A DNA stretch of 40,109 nt from Terfezia claveryi (taxonomy: Eukaryota; Ascomycota; Pezizomycetes; Pezizales; Pezizaceae). Below the pieces are notes generated by a model that had not been told where the DNA came from, did not search any database, and was given only the letters and a program-made list of their open reading frames with translations. The translations under genes and the position numbers were made by a program. Shown here in pieces: positions 29,421 to 40,109 of this stretch (the first letter of the stretch is position 1; the number at the start of each line of letters is the position of its first letter). The stretch is taken from contig WHUX01000349.1 in the NCBI GenBank assembly GCA_015179025.1, positions 1 through 40,109 of the forward strand, in the 5' to 3' direction.

Positions 29421-30400
29421 CATTCTCATTTCTTTGTTTTCCTTGCAGTTCTGACAGGGTGCTTGCATACAATGCTAAGTCAGGAATAAATCTGCTGAGA
29501 TAATTAACAATTTCAAGGAATCCTCTAAGATCCTTTTTTCTTGTAGGAGTTGGAAATATTAATATAGTAGTCCTCTTCTTCAGGTCTACATATAATCCAT
29601 CTGATGTCAAAATGTGTCCTAAGATTTCCAATCTTGGAGTAAAGAACTGGCATTTACTTTTTTTGAGATAGAATTTCTCATCCTGTAGACATTGAAGTAC
29701 TTTCTTCAATAATTCTACATGTTCTTCATACATTTTAGAGAATATAATAATATTATCAATATAGATGATTAAATTTTTATAGACTATGTCCTTAAAAATA
29801 TCATGCATAATACAAACCATAGTAGCTTGTGTGTTATGATCCCCTAGTTGCATAACTCTACTTCTCAAATATCCCATGTGACATAAAAATGTAGAATATT
29901 GCCTAGATTCTTTATTAATTCTAATATTAAATAATCCGTCGGCTAAGTCAAGCTTAGTCTAAATGGGATTCTCTGCTACTAGTTCAATTGTTTCATTAAT
30001 ATCTGGCAATGGGGTAATGTCCATTTCGACAGCTAAATTGCTGTCCTGAGAGTCATTGACATGTCTGGCTTCCTCCAGTTTATCTTGTTTAGGGATAGTG
30101 AATATGACTACATCATTTGTGTCATTTTCTACTCTATATATACGACTTGATACTTCTTCTTTGACTAATTTGTCATGAATTTGTTGTCTAAATCAATGTC
30201 CTGAGGGTCACCATTTTGGTATCCAAGTAGCTTCTACTTTTGGTTTAATAGGGTGATTAATCTCTCTTAGTGTGGGTAATTCCCATAGAATTGTTTCAGG
30301 AAATAATAAGGGAAACTTCATTACAGGGTTGAATTGTTTCTGTACCATAGAAACAGCTGTCACGAGTTCTCTTTCTGAATTAGTTTCTTCTACATCACAA
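29416..30400 (-). pseudogene. Reverse transcriptase of A1
   Basis: 29877-29416 includes NLIIYIDNIIIFSKMYEEH: the catalytic Y-I-D-D is Y-I-D-N at 29752-29763. It is followed by a well-preserved thumb (YLKKSKCQFFTPRLEILGH) and connection. The N-terminal half to about 30400 is riddled with stops. The second catalytic Asp is lost. Confidence 0.85.
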
Positions 30401-30569
30401 ATATTTTCCCAATTATCTAGTTCACTATAATCTGTACCTGATTCACAGCTGACTTGTGTATATGCTGATCTTATACCATTCGTAATGGTTCTAGATCCCT
30501 TCCATAGGCTTAGCTGGAATCGTGGAATGTTTTCTGGTTGGATAGTAACTGGTTCCTAATGGGCAGGAA

Positions 30570-30860
30570 TTATTGCTCGCACTTTGCTGAGAGCAGGTTC
30601 TCCTAGTATTATGTCCCATCCAGTAAATGAGCTACATAGAACATTGATTCTTCTACATAACCTATCCAATCAAGTTTGATAGTACAAGCTTTGTTTATCA
30701 TTCCTTTTGAGCCTTTAATTGCAGTAGTTATGATTTCTTATCCATACTTCTAGTCGGTATTTTGTATAGGTGTATAAATTGAGAATTAATTAAGTTTTCT
30801 CCCTTTGTTTGGAGATCAATTAAAGCAGGTACGGGGTGTTCGTTAGCTTTAATGAATACC
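30570..30860 (-). pseudogene. Protease of A1
   Basis: The complement reads PALIDLQTKGENLINSQF near 30785-30840 and WDIILGEPALSKVRA near 30575-30620, matching the A2 protease, including the D-L-Q-T-K-G active-site region. Confidence 0.7.
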
Positions 30861-31009
30861 TTGCTAAAATCTGGTACCTTCTTGACAAGGGTCATTCCTT
30901 GATTTTATCCTTGTTAATTTTATCCTTGATGGCTATTGGTATAGCTAAATTTTGTGAGGCTGTACACATGGGTACCTTATGTTGTCGTTTCCTATAGTCC
31001 TTGTAGGAG

Positions 31010-32740
31010 TGTCCAGGGTTCCAACACTATAGACATTTCTTGTCTATAATTAATTGCATCTTCGTCTTCTGATCTAATTTTTTTGTAATAGTGTCCCAAT
31101 CTGAGTCCTTTCATTTTTCTGTGTTGGGTTTGGTGTTGGGATTGCTGCTAGGATAAATCCTGTTTTTGGTCTTTGATTCTAGTCCCTGCATAAACTGTAA
31201 CTCCGATTTTCATTTCGAGGGTGTTGTCATCGGGATGTATTTGTTGTGGGTGGTGAGGCAATATCTTTTTGGAAGCTTCATATGACTCCGCTTGATGCAT
31301 GAGCTGATCATATGACTATTCTTCTTTGATTAAAGGAATTATTGTAGCTGACATATATGGCAGCAGGTGATTAAGAAACTTTCTTCTTTTTACTTCCTGC
31401 GATATTGATTGTTTGCCATCCTTGTCAATCAATTTGATTTGCATTTCATTAAGCCAGTTGGCGAACTATTTAATTCCCATATGACGTCCGTCCTTGTATG
31501 GTATGGCTATCAATCATCATTTCCACAAAATGTCCTTACTAGTAAAGGGTATCAGAAAATTCCTTATCACTAGTATGAATCTAAAGAATGTTGTATTCTT
31601 TCCTTTTTCTCTTAGGAATTGAATAAAAGTAGTGAGCACGCTTCCTTCTATTCTAAATCCAACAATTTCCAAAGCTGAAGTACCTTCCAAATCTATTCCT
31701 TTGATAACAAACCAATATTGTATTGCTGTGGCCCAAGACTCAAAATATTGTGAGTCTTGCCATTTTTTGTCTTCTCCTTTTATTTTTTCTTGTAGATTAA
31801 TCTGTATTCCTTTTAAAGCATTCGTTGCTTTATGGTTACCTATTGTAACCATTCCTGTTGTAGATTCCCTTTGCTGGTGGTCGACTGATTTTCCTCATTT
31901 GGGTTTTCTTTTAAGAGTTTGACTTGCAACTGACGATGCCTTATCAGAGTCTGAGCTATCATCTCTGCTATGATCGGGGTCTCGTCCTCCTCCTTGTATT
32001 TTCTGCTTCTATTGGTCTAGTCCTGTTTCTAGATTATCATCGTCTTCTGGTAATTCTATGTCTTTTGGTGGTTGGTCTTTGTCGTCTGGTTCTTTGGCTG
32101 ACCCAGTCCTCCTTTTTGGAATCTCAGATGTTCAACCTTTGCCTTTCAATTGATCTTTTGGTATTCTTAGGAACACTCCTGGAAGTTCTTTGCTAGGATT
32201 GAAAAAATCCTCTGTGGTATATGCTGATTCTTCTAGATAAGTACTGCTCATTATGAATGCTATTATTTCTTCCCAGTTATTTATTACCCAATTCGGTTTC
32301 CTTAAAAGTGGAACAACAGGTTTCTTTAATTCTTTACTTAAAAATGCGTTCATTTCTAAGTCCTCTTCTTTGAATGGGTAAGGTGTTAGCCATAAATAGT
32401 GTTTTACTACAGCTTCCATTAAGAGTCAAGTATCATCAGGATGATACTGTTGGGCATGTCCCATTGAATAATTATATTTCAAAATCTCCTTAACTATTGG
32501 AAGATATCTATCCCAAAATTCTTCTGGTGTGAGAAGTAAAGCTATACTAAAATATAGTTTGGTTCCTGCTCTACCTGGTTCTCCTATTTCTATATTCATG
32601 GGTAGATTTATTTCCCCTTCTGTATTAGGAACTACAAATCTGATCTTTCTGGGAGTTTCTTCTACTAATTTCTTAATATCTTTGAGTAACATAGTTAACC
32701 ATCTCGACCTCTTAGTCTTCTTACTAAGTTCAGACGCCAT
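31010..32740 (-). pseudogene. Gag of A1
   Basis: It starts at 32740 (MASELSKKTKRSRWL), runs to 32426 with one frame change, then 32419-32132 (HYLWLTPYPFKEEDLEMNAF) and 31852-31517 (MPEKL-zone: QEKIKGEDKKWQDSQYFESW). The knuckle region at about 31020-31065 reads K-C-L-stop-C-WNPG-H-SYKD with the last Cys changed to Tyr. It is colinear with A2. Confidence 0.8.
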
Positions 32741-32741
32741 T

Positions 32742-33116
32742 ATGTCTGATTTTGTCGTCTTTCCGCAACTAAATGAAGCTGGTTATATGATACAATCATC
32801 GAGTTACTTTTCTTCTTTGGCACCTTACTGTGCTGATGGTGTGGTGGCTGATGATCCTTATGATCTCCATTCGACTGTTAGTTCTGTTAGCTTAGTGGTT
32901 CACATGGCTGGCAACGCTGGATGTCAGGATCCAGATGTTTCTTATGGTCTTGGTTTTTCTTCGTCTACTGGTTTAGAATCCAGTTCTAGTTCTTCCGGCA
33001 AGAGTATCACATTTTCTGATTGGTGTGTTGAGATAGACATTGGGGGTGCAGAGGTATTGGTAGAGATGTCTAGGCCTAAGGAAGGTTCGGATGGAGGTAA
33101 TTCTTTTCTGGAGTAA
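32742..33116 (+). CDS. Antisense ORF head-to-head with gag (A1 copy, intact 124 aa)
   Basis: The ORF starts MSDFVVFPQLNEAGYMIQSSS one base from the A1 gag ATG (CAT-A-ATG) and runs into the leader: CADGVVADDPYDLHSTVSSV, GCQDPDVSYGLGFSSSTGLE, SGKSITFSDWCVEIDIGGAE, ending GGNSFLE and a TAA where A2 has GAA. A2 lets the frame continue ('EEMAAVEAVRFEPWDCDA'), and after A2's own TAG the A1 frame continues again with Trp (WLFRPIIPGTWGA). The two copies together imply an ancestral frame of about 165 codons from this ATG, longer if the part opposite gag is counted. No domain recognised; no membrane segment or signal peptide. Confidence 0.4.
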   Translation: MSDFVVFPQLNEAGYMIQSSSYFSSLAPYCADGVVADDPYDLHSTVSSVSLVVHMAGNAGCQDPDVSYGLGFSSSTGLESSSSSSGKSITFSDWCVEIDIGGAEVLVEMSRPKEGSDGGNSFLE

Positions 33117-33517
33117 ATGGCGGCAGTGGAGGTAGCGAGATTTGAGTCTTGGGATTGTGACGCTTGGTTGTTTAGACCAATTATTCCTGGGACCTGGGGG
33201 GCCAGTTTTTTTAATAGTATACTGGATTTACAGGAACAGATGTAATGGCAATTGCTAGGAGTACAAGATGAGTTGTCAATCTAATTGAGAAAAGTGTTGT
33301 GAACGAAGGTGGAATTGTTTAATATGGGATACCACTGCCCGTTAGAACTCTGTTTAGCTTGCTTCTAAGTCTTTTGTTGATGTACTGCAGTTGAGAGTCT
33401 GATGTCTTGTTTGTTGGATTTTTTTGTTGGCTATCTAGTTCAATAATAATATCGATTTTATATGTGCACTTGTGTGTTGAATTGTATATACTTGCCTGAG
33501 TATAATGAAGGTATCCG

Positions 33518-33534
33518 AAGGTTGATCAGGCCTT
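33518..33534 (-). promoter_or_regulatory. Conserved leader motif of A1
   Basis: aaggttgatcaggcctt, 40 nt from the LTR edge at 33575. Identical to family C (2025-2041). Confidence 0.45.
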
Positions 33535-33574
33535 GGATTTAAGAGTAAAGATTAGGTAAGTAAGTTAAAAAAAA

Positions 33575-34211
33575 TGTAATGAATGGTACTAGATAGTATT
33601 CATTTGGTACCGTTTATATAATCTATATCCGTAGGCATGGACGTTTGTGTATTTCGGTTCTGCTGAGGTAAGACCTCAGAAGGGTAGGCAGATTACTATG
33701 TGGGACATTCTCGAGGGGAACAGTAATTAACTGGTGTAATCTATCTTATATGATTTGTGTAATCTAAGCTATATGATCTTGATTTGATCAGAATATAGGC
33801 TTGCTTGCTCTGTGTGCTTGCTTGTTGCTTTTTGTCTTTCTGTGTATTCCAGAGGGAATTTAGTAGCCTATTTATACTCCTCTGAGATCTGATGACTAAG
33901 GAAATAAATACAATAAAGGGTAGCACACCAGAAGGTGGTGCGCTATACAAAAGGGGTCATGTGGCTATAGTAATGAGTCACACGCCTTAAACAGAGGTCA
34001 CGCGACCATAATGAGGGTGTCTTTATATGGCAAATACCATGGAACTTCCTATGGCAAATTCCACATGCTGTGGATGCTTATAAAGCAATAGGAGGTGGTT
34101 GAAGGCTAGTCCTTCAACTGAGAGGCTTAGGTACATAACATAGTAGTAATATAGGAAATACAAAAGTATATAATTAATAATATAAGCAATGAGACAACGT
34201 TCTCCATTACA
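33575..34211 (-). repeat. 5' LTR of A1
   Basis: 637 bp, shorter than its partner because it has two rather than three of the 41-bp internal units (about 33955-34020). The flank after it is TTACT. Confidence 0.95.
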
Positions 34212-34903
34212 TTACTCGAGCTAGCTGCCAAGCGGGGTTGATTATACCTATTACATCGACTAGCACCCCCCTAAACTCCCTGCCTGCCACCCTAAATTAC
34301 AGTCTGTATAGTAGCTACTACTGGCACAACTTTCAAGTGAGCTCTCCATCCCCAGCATCAAGAATTTTCATCAATAATATAAGTCATGAACTGCCTGTAC
34401 TCTTAGTAAGAGCATTACCTTCCCTCTGCTATCCAGCTTGCCATGCCTCCACCCTCCAGCTTGCCTTACCTCTGTTATCTAGCTTGCCATACCTCCGTTC
34501 TCCAGCTTGCCATGCCTCCACCGTCCAGCTTGCCCTGCCTCTGTCATCCAGCTTGCCTTACCTCTGTTATCTAGCTTGCCATACCTCCGTTGTCCAGCTT
34601 GCCATGCCTGCCCCTACCATCCAGCTTGCCATACCTCCACCGTCCCCTTTGCCATATCTCTGTAACATCCTAGTCTACGCTGTACTCCCACTACTTTCAT
34701 TCGCAGACTAATGTAGGGGCCAGTCTCTTAGCTTCGAGTTCATTAGGCACATGGTAAGGTTGGACAGGTCCATTTAATTATATTTCTGTCTCTTGTGGCA
34801 TTAGCTCCCATATACATAAACATTTAAAAATACTATAGACATTGATTATACTTATGCATACATATGTCTTGAATCATTAGTTAACTTCATTCCATGTAGC
34901 TAG
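34212..34903. mobile_element. Fold-back element FB2, outer part of right arm
   Basis: The reverse complement of 14922-15860, resuming exactly where 16372 stopped. It contains the tcatgaactgcctgt block, a shortened minisatellite, ggcccctacattag (in complement), and the near-terminal ttaacttcattccat. The final GCTAG (34899-34903) is the flank of A3. Confidence 0.8.
34425..34665 (-). repeat. 22-24-bp minisatellite in right arm of FB2
   Basis: About ten units of the form cagcttgccatacctccgt, the complement of the array at 15175-15660 but only half as long, so the arms have expanded or contracted independently. Confidence 0.9.
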
Positions 34904-35625
34904 TGTAATGAATGGTACTAGATAGTATTCATTCGGTATTGTTTAACAATTTATATCCATAGGTATAGACATTTATATATTTCGGTTCTGTTGAGAAAAG
35001 ACCCCAGAAGAGTAAGGAGATTACTATATGGGACGTTCCCAAGTGGAACAGTAATTAACTGGTGTAATCTATCTTATATAATTTGTGCTATCTAAGCTAT
35101 ATGATCTTAATCTGATCGGAATATAGGCTTGCTTGCTGCTATGAGCTTCTTATTGTTTGCTTTCTTTTTTCTGTGGATTCCAGAGGGAATCCAGTGGCCT
35201 ATTTATACTCCTTTGAGATCTGATGACTAAGGAAATAAATACAATAAAGGATGGCATACCAGAAGGTGGTGCGCTATACAAAAGGGGTTATATGGCTATT
35301 GTAATGAGTCATACGCTATAAATAATAGTCATGTGGCCATAGTAATGAGTCATATACTATAAATAATGGTCATGTGGCCATAGTAATGAGTCACACGCCT
35401 TTAAACAGAGGTCATGTGGCCATAATAAGGGTGTCTTCATATGGCAAGTACCATGGAACTTCCAATAGCAAATTCCGCATACTATGGACACTTATAAAGT
35501 AATAGGAGGTAGTAGAAGGCTAGTTTTTCAGCCGAGAGGCTTAGTTACATAACATAGTAGTAATATAGGAAATACAAAAGTATATATTCAATTATATAAG
35601 CAATGAAATAATGTTCTTCATTATA
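34904..35625 (-). repeat. 3' LTR of A3
   Basis: 722 bp with four 41-bp internal units (about 35287-35430), the longest LTR here. It ends CATTATA (mutated CATTACA) and is followed by the polypurine tract complement cttccctatata. Confidence 0.95.
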
Positions 35626-35899
35626 CTTCCCTATATAGAAGGATTTCCTATCCTTACTTCTGTCGCTCTACTATATTGGTTTCCATATATCCTAAGATTT
35701 CATGCATTGTTAATACATTAGGATTAACATGAATATCCTTAGTGTTTTCTTGACTCATGACTCTATCTCATTCTTATTGGATAAGAGCTTGGATCTCATC
35801 TCTGGTTCGTGATCCTTGTGTTCTTTTAGTTGTTCGATGTCTCTTGAATGTAACTTCCAAACTTTCAGTCATCCAGAATTCTTGAAGGATTTCAGTAGT

Positions 35900-37180
35900 G
35901 ATATTCTTGGTGTTTACCCAGGAATTGTGTTTAGGAGAGTATCCTAGCCATCTGACCTTATATTGTCTTTCTCCAGTTCGAGGAGCTGTTCTGAATTCTA
36001 ATACTTTTTTAACTTCATAACAATCATCTTAAATTGGTTTTGATTCCGGAAATTCTCTGTGAAGGAACTGAGTAGGATCGTTTTTATTGTACGGTTTGAG
36101 TTTGCTGATATGAAAAGCATTATATATGAGGTGGAGGTTAGGTTGACTGGATAGGTCTAGGCTATAGTTATTGTGTTTCTGATTACTAGAAATAATGGGA
36201 AATAGGCCTAGCCATTTTAGTTTGAGTTTGGGTGAGATGTTCGATAGGTTGATATTTTCTAAGGAAAGCATAACTTGTTGTTTGACAGAAGATTTGGCTG
36301 TATTGGGTAGTTGTTTGTTGACTTGAGATGCTTGAGTCTTCTTGGCATCATATAGGTTTTTAGACGTTACCACATGATGTTTATTTGCTAGTACATATGC
36401 ATTAATAAGGTATAGAAGTATTAATATGCCAAGATGTGCATTAAATCTAAATAGTGTTGAAAAGGGGCTATTCAATCTAGCGGCATTATACTTAGAGTTA
36501 AGTTTCAACTATATCTCTGGTAGTTTCTGTAGCCAATCAAATCCTTCAATTTTACAGGCTCTTGCTACTTGTAAAATTTCTTTGTTCACAATTTCCGATT
36601 GTCTATCTATACATGGATAATATGCGGTGGACACTTTCAACTTGATTCCTTTATTCCTAGCCCAATCTTGAAAGTGTGTTGACATAACAAGAGTGTCATA
36701 ATCAAAAACAATACAAAAAGGGTATTCCATAGTCAGGACTATATAAGTGTCAAAAGTAGCAGTACATTGTTTTGCTATAAAATTATCTGAGACAGGAATA
36801 AGAAACTTGAATCCTGATTGTCTATCGACAATCGTCCAAAGTCATGAAATATAAACTACATGATCTTTTTTAATACAAATATTCAGTTACAAAATTTAAC
36901 ACTTAGTAAACACAGGTGCTAACTTAAGAAAATCCATCAATATGTTAGTCCATAGCCTGCTTGGTACATATAATGGGGTTACGAGTCCAAGTGGTGCCTT
37001 GTTAGAATACTTTATCCATTGACAAGTATCACAACTTCTGATATAGTCCTTAGTTGGTTCTGTAAAGGACTAGCAATCATATCGGTCAGTAAGATATTTT
37101 ATTGTTTTTTCAATGCCACTATAAGTAGTTGCTTCATGTGCATCTTTAATAACTAATTCAACATAGTTCTTACCTTCGAT
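35900..37180 (-). pseudogene. Integrase and chromodomain of A3
   Basis: The chromodomain at about 35900-36020 reads RTGERQYKVRWLGYSPKHNSW, keeping the core Trp that A2 has lost. 36508-36029 is the integrase C-terminus (KLKWLGLFPIISSN, HISKLKPYN). 36730-36509 has YPFCIVFDYDTLVM and YYPCIDRQSEIVNKE (catalytic Glu present). The zinc domain (about 37000-37180) keeps S-C-D-T-C. Several stops interrupt the frames. Confidence 0.85.
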
Positions 37181-38640
37181 ATTAAAGGTAGAAGCCAAGA
37201 CTAATCTCTATTGTCCTTGTCAGTTCTTAATATACAAAAATCCATCTTTTCTTCTATAATCCTTACGGTTCACAAAAGTATCATAGTAGTTCTTCCAGAT
37301 AGGACATACTCTCATGCACAATTGATATGCAGCTTTCATACCTGTACCTTGGTCAAGCCAATGTATGATGAAGTAGTCCTTGTAATCTTCCTATCTGTCA
37401 CTGATGTGTTTCTCTTCAATAAGCTTGTTGAGAGTTGGTTTGATCCTTAGGTTGAAGTCATTGATGGTGGGTTTCTTCTCCTTGCATGTGGAAATATTAT
37501 GTCCTGAAAACTTACAGAAATAACAATGCTGTCTGGAGGACTTGGTATCTTGAATAAAAGAGGGTGCTGATCCTTTGTCAATAGCTACTGACTTTTTGGA
37601 ACGAGTGGTGATAGCAGCGGTATTGACTGGAATCGCATTGCTATTGCTAGCGGTTGCAGCTTGTTGTTGAGGTGTATTCTAAGATTGTTGAGAGGCAATA
37701 GGAGTATTCATGATCTCTTGTTCCATTTGTTAGGTGCTCATTTGTTTAGTAGAGTTACTGAACTAAATGCTTGCTTGGAGAGTAGGTCATGTCAGCTTGT
37801 TGGTAATCCATCTTTTTGCCTATTCTCCAATTTTCTGGATAGCTTCTTTGCAGCTGAGAGCTTGAGGAGGTGGATATGCTGGTGTTTATTGTACTGGCGC
37901 TAGTTCCTTTCGAGACTCATTTGCAGATACAAGAGGTGCCATGTGAGTAGTAAGGAATTCCTTCTCCTTATTAAGAACTGAGGCTGACAAGTAACAGTTC
38001 AGACTGCTATGTCCGTGATGGGTATAGATTGCGCATGTTTTAATGGTAAACATGCAGTTGTTCATAGCGTGGGAACTGCTATAAGTAAGAAAGTAGAAAT
38101 CTTGACAAAAGGACTAATACATCCTTTTGTATTATTGGCAATTGCTATGAGCTAGGTTAATGGCAATTTCCTTTGGTTTTTCGGAAGAGAGGGTGTTTTG
38201 TTAAGCGTTTTCAGAAGAGAGATACCTATATCTTAGTCCAAGAACTGTTAAAGGTTTGTTCTTTTTTATATTGGGTACATAATCATACCTGCTGAAAACT
38301 TTCTCTAGTATAGTAGATAGAGTATCATCATTGAATACTCTTCTTCCTTCATTATATTATATTCACTTTCTTTATCTGGGATGCCCTCAAAGTATGGTCA
38401 GAAGATATGGTGTCTAAGTTTTTCAGCTCTTCTACAATATTTGTTGAAGTCGCAGTCGACATGCTTGAAATTGATAGCTCCATGAGAAACCAAATTGTTT
38501 TGAGTGGAGGTTTTTGGTTAGTAGAAAGTTTTTAAAGTCTTGGTAGAGATATTGCGGTTTTAGTTATAGTTAAGAGGATCAATACTATTAGAGATATAAT
38601 TGTCCTCAGTGGTGGGAGTGTCCAAGTATTTATACTTTCT
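37181..38640 (-). pseudogene. Cys/His-rich module of A3
   Basis: The CCHC knuckle at 37484-37525 is intact: C-YF-C-KFSG-H-NIST-C. The second cluster near 38000-38120 reads FCQDFYF...SSSHAMNNCMF and HHGHSSLNC, with two Cys changed. The spacing matches A2. Confidence 0.7.
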
Positions 38641-39080
38641 TGATAGAGCATCTGCTATCAAATTTTCCTTTCCTGCAGTATACTGTATGTCTATATCAAA
38701 TTCCATTAGGTAATCTTACTATTACCTCAATTTCTGACTTGTAAGTATTTGAGTATAAAAGGTTACTAATGGTTTGTGGTTGGTAAGGATAGTGAACTTA
38801 TGACCTCTTAATTATGCTTCAAAAAATTTTTATTAGTCAATAATCACTAATAATTCCTTTTGAAAGGTAGGATAATTAAGTTGTGCTGGATTAAATTTTC
38901 TAGAGTGGAAGCATGATGGTTTGATATGCGTCAATAGTCCTTGACCTATCCAAGATCCTAGTCCTACATTACTAGCATCATAGACTAAATATTTGGGTTC
39001 TGTAGATTCATTATTCCAGGGTTTTAAAACATGTTAGGAATTCATAAGTTCTTTAAGTTTTTCAAATGCTGTATTATAAG
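38641..39080 (-). pseudogene. RNase H of A3
   Basis: The complement reads DASNVGLGSWIGQG, NYPTFQKELL, FTILTNHKPLVTF, NLIADALSRKY, with stops between. The third active-site Asp is Asn. Confidence 0.8.
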
Positions 39081-40109
39081 TATCTATCCATTCCTATTTC
39101 TTTGTTTCTCCTTGTAGTTCTAACAGGGTGCTTGTATACGATACCAAGTCAGGAATAAATCTGCTGAGATAATTAACAATTCCAAGGAATCCTTTAAGAT
39201 CCTTTTTTCTTGTAGGAGTTGGAAATGTTAATATAGTAATCCTCTTCTTCGGGTCTACATATAATCCATCTAATGTCAAAACGTATCCTAAGATTTCCAA
39301 TCTTGGAGTAAAGAACTAGCATTTGCTTTCTTTAAGATAGAATTTCTCATCCTGTAGACATTAAAGTACTTTCTTCAATAATTCTATATGTTCTTTATAC
39401 TTTTTGAAGAATATAATAATATCATCAATATAGATGATTAAATTTTTATAAACTATATTCTTAAAATATCATGCATAACGCAAACTATAGTAGCTGGTAC
39501 ATTACGATTCCCTTGTTGTATAACTCTACTTCTAAAATATCCCATGTGACATAAAAAGGTAGAGTGTTGCTCAGATTCTTTATTAATTCTAATATTAAAA
39601 AATCTGTCGGCTAAGTCGAGCTTAGTCCAAATGGGATTTCTACTACTAGTTCAATTGTTTCATTAATATCTGGCAATAGGGTATAGTCCAGTCCGACAGT
39701 TAAATTGCGGTCTCGACAGTCATTAACATGTCTAGCTTCTTCCGGTTTTTTCTCATTTAAGGATAGTGAACATGACTACAGTATTTGTGTTATTTTCTCC
39801 TCTATATATATGACTTGATGCTTTTCTTTGACTAATTTGTCATGGATTTTTTGTCTAAATCAATGTCCTGAAGGTCACCATTTTAGTATCTAAGTAGCTT
39901 CTGCTTTTGGTTTAATAGAGTGATTAATCTTTCTTAGTGGCAGTAATTACCATGGAATTGTCTTGGGAAATAATAAGGGAAACTCTGTTACAGGGTTGAA
40001 TTGTTTCTGTATCATAAAAACAGCTGTCATAAGTTCTTTTTCTGAATCTGTATCTTCTGCATCACTAATATTTTCCCAATTATCTGGTTCACTATAATCT
40101 GTAACTGAT
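39081..40109 (-). pseudogene. Reverse transcriptase of A3 (runs to the window edge)
   Basis: 39300-39094 holds the thumb/connection (MEILGYVLTLDGLYVDPKK, FLGIVNYLSRFIPDL). Y-I-D-D is preserved at 39421-39432. The N-terminal RT continues to about 40000 with many stops; the last 100 bp correspond to the spacer between protease and RT. Confidence 0.85.

Larger units (their letters stand above)
16373..34211 (-). mobile_element. Element A1: full-length family-A chromovirus, split by A2
   Basis: The 3' LTR is at 16373-17050, internal sequence at 17051-17727 and 26636-33574, and the 5' LTR at 33575-34211. Without A2 it is about 8.9 kb. It lies in FB2 with flanks ATACT (16368-16372) and TTACT (34212-34216), a 5-bp duplication with one change. 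The uninterrupted FB2 arm (near 15855-15865) shows what the site looked like before insertion. Order on the minus strand: gag, protease, RT, RNase H, Cys/His module, integrase, chromodomain. It is multiply mutated. Confidence 0.95.
34904..40109 (-). mobile_element. Element A3: 3' part of a third family-A chromovirus
   Basis: A 3' LTR (34904-35625), then on the minus strand chromodomain, integrase, Cys/His module, RNase H and RT. It runs off the window at a point equivalent to A2 21540. Its flank is GCTAG; the partner is outside. It appears as decayed as A1, with many TAG/TAA stops. Confidence 0.95.

Noticed and set aside
14922..34903. Assembly artefact as the cause of the inverted repeats
   Set aside because: The arms differ in sequence and minisatellite length, and perfect or near-perfect target-site duplications bracket each insertion, which a mis-assembly would not produce.
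1..40109. tRNA, rRNA or host protein-coding genes
   Set aside because: No tRNA-like cloverleaf, rRNA block or non-transposon protein domain was recognised by eye on either strand.

Overview
The window contains no recognisable host gene. It is repeat-dense eukaryotic DNA, most likely heterochromatin of a filamentous fungus. Three lines of evidence point there: Ty3/Gypsy retrotransposons with integrase-linked chromodomains (chromoviruses), AT-rich decayed copies with many C-to-T/G-to-A stop codons, and nested insertions. An ascomycete is my best guess (a TE-rich, CpG-methylating Pezizomycete such as a truffle would fit), but nothing here proves the species.

Layout. 1-484: end of a fold-back (palindromic) element, then repeat R. 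485-2748: 5' end (gag, leader, LTR) of a minus-strand Gypsy element, 'family C'. 2749-3750: decayed sequence with a retropepsin-like relic. 3751-5735: a second copy of R (inverted), a complete 1.42-kb palindromic fold-back element FB1, and repeat P. 5930-6110 and 13008-13080: the two halves of a minisatellite split by a 680-bp solo LTR of family A (TSD GAAAA). That LTR is itself split by a complete 6.2-kb GC-richer chromovirus, 'element B' (6224-12435, minus strand, TSD GGTAG). 13340-13978: 12/24-bp minisatellite. 14335-14917: P+R without FB1 between them. 14922-34903: a second fold-back element FB2, split near its centre by full-length family-A element A1 (16373-34211, minus strand). A1 is split by a second full-length element A2 (17728-26630, plus strand, TSD GCTAT). 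34904-40109: a third family-A element, A3 (minus strand), inserted into the outer arm of FB2 and running off the window.

Family A encodes gag with a CCHC knuckle, protease, reverse transcriptase, RNase H, an unusual roughly 1.3-kb Cys/His-rich segment ending in another CCHC knuckle, integrase, and a C-terminal chromodomain. Every copy is interrupted by stops or frameshifts, so none looks autonomous.

The most notable signals are: (i) an antisense ORF placed head-to-head with gag in families A and C, with start codons overlapping or 1 nt apart; (ii) the extra zinc-binding module between RNase H and integrase; (iii) two different long palindromic fold-back elements, each built from arms carrying minisatellites around an AT-rich centre; (iv) a fully resolvable nest of insertions in which target-site duplications and a ready-made empty site can be read directly.
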